Positions 59,239 to 64,000 of a DNA stretch of 64,000 bases are shown here, one piece after another; positions within the stretch are counted from its first letter, which is position 1, and each line of letters starts with the position of its first letter. Made by a program: the position numbers and the translations under genes. The notes under the pieces are model-generated. The model worked only from the letters and a program-made list of their open reading frames with translations, was not told where the DNA came from and did not search any database. Origin of the DNA: JAVBJN01 sp031546985 (GTDB lineage: Bacteria; Bacteroidota; Bacteroidia; Chitinophagales; Chitinophagaceae); the NCBI GenBank assembly GCA_031546985.1, contig JAVBJN010000024.1, positions 1 to 64,000 on the forward strand, in the 5' to 3' direction.

Positions 59239-60285
59239 ATGCGCTATGCCGGCTTGCTAAGCCTGTTGTTGCTTACTTTTTTCTTTGCCAGGGCCCAGGA
59301 TGCCGATTCCATAGTTACCCGTTTGCCGCCGGGTGTGTTTGACATGCCCCATGTTAACCCTAAGTATATTGGCAAATTCAATAAACCCAGCAATATCAGG
59401 GTTATTTTGGGTACGCAAGGCTCGGGTGTGGAGTATGGTTCGGTAAAGAACACTTCGCCTGGCCTGAACACCGATCTGTATGCCAACTCGAGCAATTATA
59501 TAGGGGCAGGTTTAAGCTATAAACTCATTGATGGCGACCTGTATTACTACCTGCCGCAAACCCGTATACAACGATCCGAAGAGCAAACGCTCAAGCAGTT
59601 TAAACTGGCTTTTTCGTATGCAGCGCAAGCATTTACCGTAAGGGCGTATTTCTCTAACATGAGTGGTGCTATCGTATCCGGAGCAGGAGAAAATTACCAA
59701 TCGAGCCCCAACATCAGCATGGTGCGTGTAGCGGTGCAGAGCGACTATGTTTTTAACCACAAACGCTATTCTTACCGCGCGGCCAATGCCATGTCGGCCT
59801 ACCAGCGCAAAACGGCAGGGTCTTTTCTGTTGCGGGCAGAATTTTTTTACCGCGAGCTGGGTGCAGACTCTGGTCTGGTGCCTCCCGATCGTGAAAAGGC
59901 GATGGTGTTTCAGCGGCAGACGGGATTACGTATTCTTAAAGCGCCTGGTTTACAACTCATACCTGGCTATGGCTGGAATATTGTAGCGTTTAAGGGTAAA
60001 TTGCTGGTTTCGCCGGTGGTATTTGCAGGCCCGGGTTTTGCCTACAACTTCTACAAAACCACATTAGGCCGCTATGCTTATCCTAATTGGGAGTGGAGCA
60101 GCCAGTTTCTGGTAAGTGCGGGTTACAACGGGGCACGTTTTTACAGTTCGCTCACCGCATCATTAGAGACCGGTTATATACCGCTCGATCCTTCTTATTT
60201 CTCATCTACTACGCTCAAAGCATACGTCACCGCCGGTTACCGGTTTGGCTATATAGAGAAGTTTATTCCCAAAAGTTTGCTGTAA
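59239..60285 (+). CDS. DUF4421 outer-membrane protein
   Basis: A 348-residue protein with a signal peptide (FFARAQD) and a mature domain dominated by amphipathic beta strands with aromatic residues at their ends and a C-terminal strand ending YRFGYIEKFIPKSLL; this matches DUF4421, predicted outer-membrane barrels. A TTATTTTG -7-like box at 59213-59220 lies after the TTG at 59218 and next to ATG 59221, so the ATG at 59239 is preferred. It is convergent with the DACNV gene, three bases apart. Confidence 0.75.
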   Translation: MRYAGLLSLLLLTFFFARAQDADSIVTRLPPGVFDMPHVNPKYIGKFNKPSNIRVILGTQGSGVEYGSVKNTSPGLNTDLYANSSNYIGAGLSYKLIDGDLYYYLPQTRIQRSEEQTLKQFKLAFSYAAQAFTVRAYFSNMSGAIVSGAGENYQSSPNISMVRVAVQSDYVFNHKRYSYRAANAMSAYQRKTAGSFLLRAEFFYRELGADSGLVPPDREKAMVFQRQTGLRILKAPGLQLIPGYGWNIVAFKGKLLVSPVVFAGPGFAYNFYKTTLGRYAYPNWEWSSQFLVSAGYNGARFYSSLTASLETGYIPLDPSYFSSTTLKAYVTAGYRFGYIEKFIPKSLL

Positions 60286-60288
60286 GGG

Positions 60289-61428
60289 TTAGATTAAGAG
60301 AATGTCTATGCGGTGCGCCTGCACCATCCGGCCTTCATCCGACCAGGAGAAAACGGTAAAGTACCCGTCCTGCGAGGCTACCAGCGCCAGCGAATCATTT
60401 TGGTCGTGTACAAACTGGGCGGCAGAGAGGTGCCTTGTGCCGCCAATAGCAGAAGGGTGTATAAGCACCGCACTGCCATCTTCTACCGGTTCGGAATACA
60501 GCATTTGCTCGATATGCGTAGAGTGTTTGGCCCGCGATATTTTAGCACCAAACGTAAGTAGTTCGTGTTTGTCATTGATCACCGTGGCGCCGTCTACAGC
60601 CGTAAGGCCGGTCATGTTATCTACTTCTCTTTTTACGGCGTTTTTCAGAAAGATATCGCTCATATTGTTTTCCTGCTGGCGCACCAGATCGGCCACACCG
60701 GTAAAGGCGGGAAAAACAGGGTATTGCAGCGGGTGAATGATGGAAGAGCGCCAGTCTTCTTTGCCCGAAGGGGTTACCAGCAAAATACCGCCTCTTTGAT
60801 GGGCGCGCATCGATACGGCAATCTGTATCAGTATATTTACCGGGTCGTTCCATAAAGGAGAGGCATGAATGCCCAGCAGGGAAGCTAAAATACGCGGACT
60901 ATCGGGCAGCAACCCGCAACGCTCATCTACCACTTTAATCTGGTCGCCGCGGAGCGTGGCTACGTTGGTAAACTTGCCCAAACCTGTAATTCTGCGGTGT
61001 TTTACCACCAGCAGCCCCGGTTCCGATACATCGAGCACAAAGCAGTAATTGGGCAGTTTATTGGTGGTGCCCCAAATGTAGAGTTCGCCGTTTTCTTCCC
61101 ACACGCCAATATGTATACCCGCGCGCGCTACGCCAGGGGCCAGTTTGGTCAGTATTTTGGCACTCAGCGGTAATTTGTGCTCAAACATAAGCGGCTTGCC
61201 CGCCTGGCAGGGATGCACGTAAGCGATAGATATTTTAATAGCATTGCCTTCCTCACGGCGCAGGCTGGCCCAAAAGGCAATATCGATGATTTTTTCGACC
61301 ACCAAAGCACAGGGAATGGTAGCCAGATCCGATTCGCCTGCTTGCTGGGCAGCCATAAGGTGGTTGTTCAAATGGGTTTCTACAGAACGGGAGATTTTAC
61401 CGGCTGCCTGGTAGGTCGCTTTATGCAT
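60289..61428 (-). CDS. DisA-fold sensor protein (DACNV-like)
   Basis: A 379-residue cytoplasmic protein. The C-terminal ~120 residues follow the diadenylate-cyclase (DisA_N) fold: TAVDGATVI with DGA at 279-281 and GGTRHLSAAQFVHD at 329-342, corresponding to the cyclase RHR motif but with Leu-Ser in place of Arg, then LALVASQDGYFTVFS like the cyclase beta strand. In the published families of DisA-like sensors such a protein is called DACNV and is thought to bind nucleotides rather than make them. The N-terminal part (KIIDIAFWASLRREEGNAIK...) is a separate domain. No TM segment. Confidence 0.75.
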   Translation of the reverse strand: MHKATYQAAGKISRSVETHLNNHLMAAQQAGESDLATIPCALVVEKIIDIAFWASLRREEGNAIKISIAYVHPCQAGKPLMFEHKLPLSAKILTKLAPGVARAGIHIGVWEENGELYIWGTTNKLPNYCFVLDVSEPGLLVVKHRRITGLGKFTNVATLRGDQIKVVDERCGLLPDSPRILASLLGIHASPLWNDPVNILIQIAVSMRAHQRGGILLVTPSGKEDWRSSIIHPLQYPVFPAFTGVADLVRQQENNMSDIFLKNAVKREVDNMTGLTAVDGATVINDKHELLTFGAKISRAKHSTHIEQMLYSEPVEDGSAVLIHPSAIGGTRHLSAAQFVHDQNDSLALVASQDGYFTVFSWSDEGRMVQAHRIDILLI

Positions 61429-61575
61429 AGTTGTCGCTTACAATGAAATTCTGCTGTAATTTAAATGATTCACCGTTATGGTGCTTCATGTCGTTTTCAA
61501 ACAATAAACGTCAAAAAATGGTCAATCCGGCCTATTTTTTAGGTGGTAGGGGTATTTTGGGAAACTGTGCCGCTA

Positions 61576-61583
61576 TAATTTTG
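61576..61583 (+). promoter_or_regulatory. -7 box for the helical lipoprotein
   Basis: TAATTTTG, a perfect TAnnTTTG match, about 50 bases before the ATG at 61634. Confidence 0.7.
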
Positions 61584-61633
61584 CACGCGCTAACGATTTA
61601 AGCGACATATTTTTTACCAAACAAATACCTGAC

Positions 61634-62125
61634 ATGAAAAAAACCGGTCTTTTTATGACTGCCGCGGCAGTAGGATTATCCGTTTTTGCTACCAGCTGCA
61701 ACCAGATGGATGCACAGAAGTACAACAATACCGTAGTGGGTATTTATTCTGCCTACTCCTCGCAGCTTACCTCCAAAGTAAATACGCTGGTAAGCGGCAG
61801 CACCAGCAAAGAAGCGCTCGAAGCCAATTTTAAAGCGCTGGAAAAAACAACCGATAGCTGTATTGCTGTAATGGAAGGTCTTAAACCGGTTGCAGACGCG
61901 AAGCTTTTTCACGAAAAGACAACCACGTTGTTTAAAACTGTAAAAAGCGATTTCCTGCCCGAAATGAAGAAAATGGCCGAGCTGAAAGGAACAGAAAACA
62001 TTGAGGCTTATAACAAACTGGTAGATGAGATTAATGCTACATCGCAAAAGATCAGCGCCCAGGAAAATGAAGTGAATGCCGCCCAGGTTGCATTTGCCCA
62101 AAAAGTAGGCATGAAAGTGCAGTAA
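61634..62125 (+). CDS. Hypothetical helical lipoprotein
   Basis: A 163-residue lipoprotein with lipobox ATSC (Cys22). The mature part is almost entirely alpha-helical and probably forms a helical hairpin or coiled coil (KYNNTVVGIYSAYSSQLTSK, EALEANFKALEKTTDSCIAV, AYNKLVDEINATSQKISAQE). Such lipoproteins are widespread in Bacteroidota with unknown roles. It has its own promoter and terminator. Confidence 0.75.
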   Translation: MKKTGLFMTAAAVGLSVFATSCNQMDAQKYNNTVVGIYSAYSSQLTSKVNTLVSGSTSKEALEANFKALEKTTDSCIAVMEGLKPVADAKLFHEKTTTLFKTVKSDFLPEMKKMAELKGTENIEAYNKLVDEINATSQKISAQENEVNAAQVAFAQKVGMKVQ

Positions 62126-62135
62126 TAACTTTTAC

Positions 62136-62174
62136 AAAAAAATCCCCGGTTGATACTGCAACCGGGGATTTTTG
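62136..62174. terminator. Hairpin terminator between convergent genes
   Basis: AAATCCCCGGTTG and CAACCGGGGATTT form a 13-bp perfect stem with T-rich flanks both ways. Confidence 0.88.
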
Positions 62175-62190
62175 TTTTTAGTAATGACTG

Positions 62191-62595
62191 TTAGCCTTGT
62201 ATAGCGCTGGGATCCATGTACATGATTTCCCACAGGTGGCCATCGATGTCCTGGAAGCTCCTGCTGTACATAAAACCCTGGTCCATGGGCTCATTGTAGC
62301 TGGTTGCGCCCAGGCTCAGCGCTTTGTCTACCAGCGTATCTACAGCCGCCTTATTTGCCGCAGAAAGGCAGGTAATGGCTTCGGCATATTTGCTGGTGTC
62401 GCAGATCTCTTTTTTCATAAACGATTTAAAGAACGGTTCTACCAGCAGCATAGCAAAAATGTTTTCGCCAATGATCATGCAGGTAGCTTTGTCGTCGGTA
62501 AATTGCTGGTTAAAAGTGTAACCTAAGCCAGAAAAGAAAGCAATGCTTTTATTCAGGTCTTTTACCGGTAAATTCAGAAAGATTTGGGTGGCCAT
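62191..62595 (-). CDS. VOC-family (glyoxalase-like) protein
   Basis: A 134-residue protein with two beta-alpha-beta-beta-beta units of the vicinal oxygen chelate fold: FLNLPVKDLNKSIAFFSGLG at the start and YSRSFQDIDGHLWEIMYMDP at the end, the latter containing the usual C-terminal metal-binding glutamate. The lactoylglutathione-lyase-like subgroup is common in Bacteroidota and its substrate is not known. Stand-alone gene. Confidence 0.9.
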   Translation of the reverse strand: MATQIFLNLPVKDLNKSIAFFSGLGYTFNQQFTDDKATCMIIGENIFAMLLVEPFFKSFMKKEICDTSKYAEAITCLSAANKAAVDTLVDKALSLGATSYNEPMDQGFMYSRSFQDIDGHLWEIMYMDPSAIQG

Positions 62596-62767
62596 ATGTT
62601 TTTGGTTTTAAATTATATTGCAAACTTAGTGCACCGGTTTGGTATGTACACAGGCCGGAAACGACATTCTTGGGGGTGAAATACGACGTTGTTTTTTAGC
62701 TCCTAAAATTGGGCTCCTCCATAGTATTTAAGAAAATAATACACCATTGGTCATTAACATATCCATT

Positions 62768-63622
62768 ATGAACAAGCAGCAATTAGCGCAAAAATTTTTA
62801 GATGCCGGTTTAGCCGGATTTTGGAATGAAGCCGCCCCGCATGCCAAAAGCAGCATACGCATAAGCCTGCAACCTTGCGAGGAAAGCGAACTACCGTTGG
62901 GGAAATCTAAAATCGGCGGATTGCCCGACCTGCCGGAAAATACAGCATGGTTTACCCATGACGGAAAGCCTTTGTCTTTTGTGGCGCAGCTCAACTTTGC
63001 AGAAACAAAGCCTTATGATGCCGAGGGTAAATTGCCCGCCTCAGGGATACTGTATTTTTTCTACGATGCAGACCAGACCTCCTGGGGCTTTGACCCTGCC
63101 GATAAAGGCAGCGCTGTTACTTATTACGTGCCTGGCGATGCTGAAGTAAAACTAGTGCGCCAGCCAGCGCCGGCAGCGTTGGAAGAGCATACCATCTTTA
63201 AACCTGCCATCCTGGATTATGCTATAGAGGCCAATGTACCGGATTACTGGAGTGGGCTGCTCGAAGGTGTAAAACTGGATGAGGAAGAGAACGACCGCTA
63301 TTTGGATCTTAAAGGAGAAATATATGGCGAGCCGGCCAATAAACTGCTGGGTCATTCCAATAATATTCAGGGCGCTATGGAGCTGCAGTGCGAACTGGTT
63401 ACAAATGGCTTATATTGCGGCAATGAAACGGGATATAAAGACCCTAAAAGACCGTTTCTGGAAAAGAATGCCAGCCAGTGGCAGCTGCTGTTACAGGTAG
63501 ATACCAACGAGGCTTGCGATATGATATGGGGCGATAGTGGCCGCCTCTATTTCTGGATTAAGGAAGAAGATCTGCAAAACCGGGCCTTTGACCGAAGCTG
63601 GACGGTTTTGCAATGTTACTAA
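62768..63622 (+). CDS. YwqG family protein (DUF1963)
   Basis: A 284-residue cytoplasmic protein of the YwqG/DUF1963 family. Typical features are SKIGGLPDLPENTAWFTHDG near the start, the FVAQLNFAE strand, LYFFYDADQTSWGFDPADKG in the middle, and LQVDTNEACDMIWGDSGRLY followed by FWIKEEDLQNRAFDRSW at the end. Function unknown; family members are often linked to toxin immunity neighbourhoods, which are absent here. The ATG at 62768 is used, not the upstream TTG. Confidence 0.9.
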   Translation: MNKQQLAQKFLDAGLAGFWNEAAPHAKSSIRISLQPCEESELPLGKSKIGGLPDLPENTAWFTHDGKPLSFVAQLNFAETKPYDAEGKLPASGILYFFYDADQTSWGFDPADKGSAVTYYVPGDAEVKLVRQPAPAALEEHTIFKPAILDYAIEANVPDYWSGLLEGVKLDEEENDRYLDLKGEIYGEPANKLLGHSNNIQGAMELQCELVTNGLYCGNETGYKDPKRPFLEKNASQWQLLLQVDTNEACDMIWGDSGRLYFWIKEEDLQNRAFDRSWTVLQCY

Positions 63623-63632
63623 AACTGCACCT

Positions 63633-64000
63633 ATGAAATTTGACCCGACCGAATCTTATAGCCAAAGAAACATGGACATTCCTCAGAATCTGGCGCTCCA
63701 CAAGTTTAAAGAACTGGTGGTGAACCTGATTACGATAGGATCGGAAGCGGGTACGCAAAAGAGCATTATTGGTCCTATTGGCGCCGTTGCAGATGAAATG
63801 GCGGTAGATTTTGACACCTATTTTACCCGGTCTTATCCCTTATATGTAGAGTTTGGACTGCTGAATGCCGCCCAGGTAGAGAAGCTCCTGGAGCTGGACC
63901 AGTTCTTTAACCAGCACAGCGGAAGCGCCATGCCCGATTTCTGGAAAGATGACCAACTGGATAAACACCCCGATTGGGCCATAGCCCGTAGTATGGCCAA
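63633..64000 (+). CDS. Hypothetical protein, partial (runs off the right edge)
   Basis: Starts at ATG 63633, 11 bp after the YwqG gene stop, and continues past the window end with at least 122 codons. It reads MKFDPTESYSQRNMDIPQNL, then LVVNLITIGSEAGTQKSIIG and LELDQFFNQHSGSAMPDFWK. The sequence is hydrophilic, without signal peptide or TM segment in the visible part. No family recognised. It is likely co-transcribed with the YwqG gene. Confidence 0.65.
   Translation, partial: MKFDPTESYSQRNMDIPQNLALHKFKELVVNLITIGSEAGTQKSIIGPIGAVADEMAVDFDTYFTRSYPLYVEFGLLNAAQVEKLLELDQFFNQHSGSAMPDFWKDDQLDKHPDWAIARSMA

Overview
The window looks like chromosomal DNA from a Bacteroidota bacterium, most likely a Chitinophagaceae relative. 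This is inferred from four things: many genes preceded by the Bacteroidota -7 box TAnnTTTG with no Shine-Dalgarno sequence, C-terminal type IX secretion sorting domains on two exported proteins, abundant lipoproteins and signal-peptide proteins of unknown function, and families typical of the phylum (CdaA, BT_3928-like, DUF1599, DUF4421, WG-repeat, DUF6157). No rRNA, complete tRNA or CRISPR array was found.

Layout. 1-5 kb: start of prfB (RF2), a membrane protein, pruA, an MFS exporter and a T9SS-secreted protein. 5.6-8.7 kb: a lodB/lodA-like pair, predicted to make a quinone-cofactor (CTQ) amino-acid or amine oxidase and its maturation flavoprotein. 9-13.5 kb: rhomboid protease, rlmH, a DCC thiol oxidoreductase, a TPR lipoprotein and an XRE regulator. 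13.5-19 kb: a decayed accessory island with an IS3-family remnant, a toxin-like chimera carrying an Rhs-core tail with a companion lipoprotein and a tiny signal-peptide ORF, two lipoproteins, a broken phage-type Dam methylase, a fragment of another gene, and an array of 21-bp repeats.

19-29.4 kb: core genes (cdaA, folP, DUF1599, BT_3928-like, a DppB-type permease, DUF423, aroK, prmC, ribD, YigZ family) and a secreted metallopeptidase. 29.6-36 kb: redox block, in which a six-gene leftward operon (LLM flavoprotein, ohrR, ohr, MDR reductase, glutathione peroxidase, MBL hydrolase) is flanked by an aldo/keto reductase and a thioredoxin-like protein. 36-41 kb: RhlE-like helicase, OsmC, a MITE-like inverted-repeat element, lysC and fbp. 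41-53 kb: mostly small exported or hypothetical proteins, a DsbA-like lipoprotein divergent from an HxlR regulator, a frameshifted DUF6157 gene, an HdeD-like membrane protein and a CBS protein.

53.4-59.1 kb: a five-gene, tightly packed, largely envelope-targeted operon led by an 886-residue WG-repeat protein. 59.2-61.4 kb: a DUF4421 outer-membrane protein convergent with a DisA-fold DACNV-type sensor. 61.6-64 kb: lipoprotein, VOC protein, YwqG-family protein and a partial unknown gene. Several intergenic regions carry members of a dispersed repeat family (ends TGTCATGCTGC, core GGCGGGACAGG, and CTTCGACAAGCTCAG units). Many start codons were chosen because a clear -7 box lies downstream of the longest possible start.
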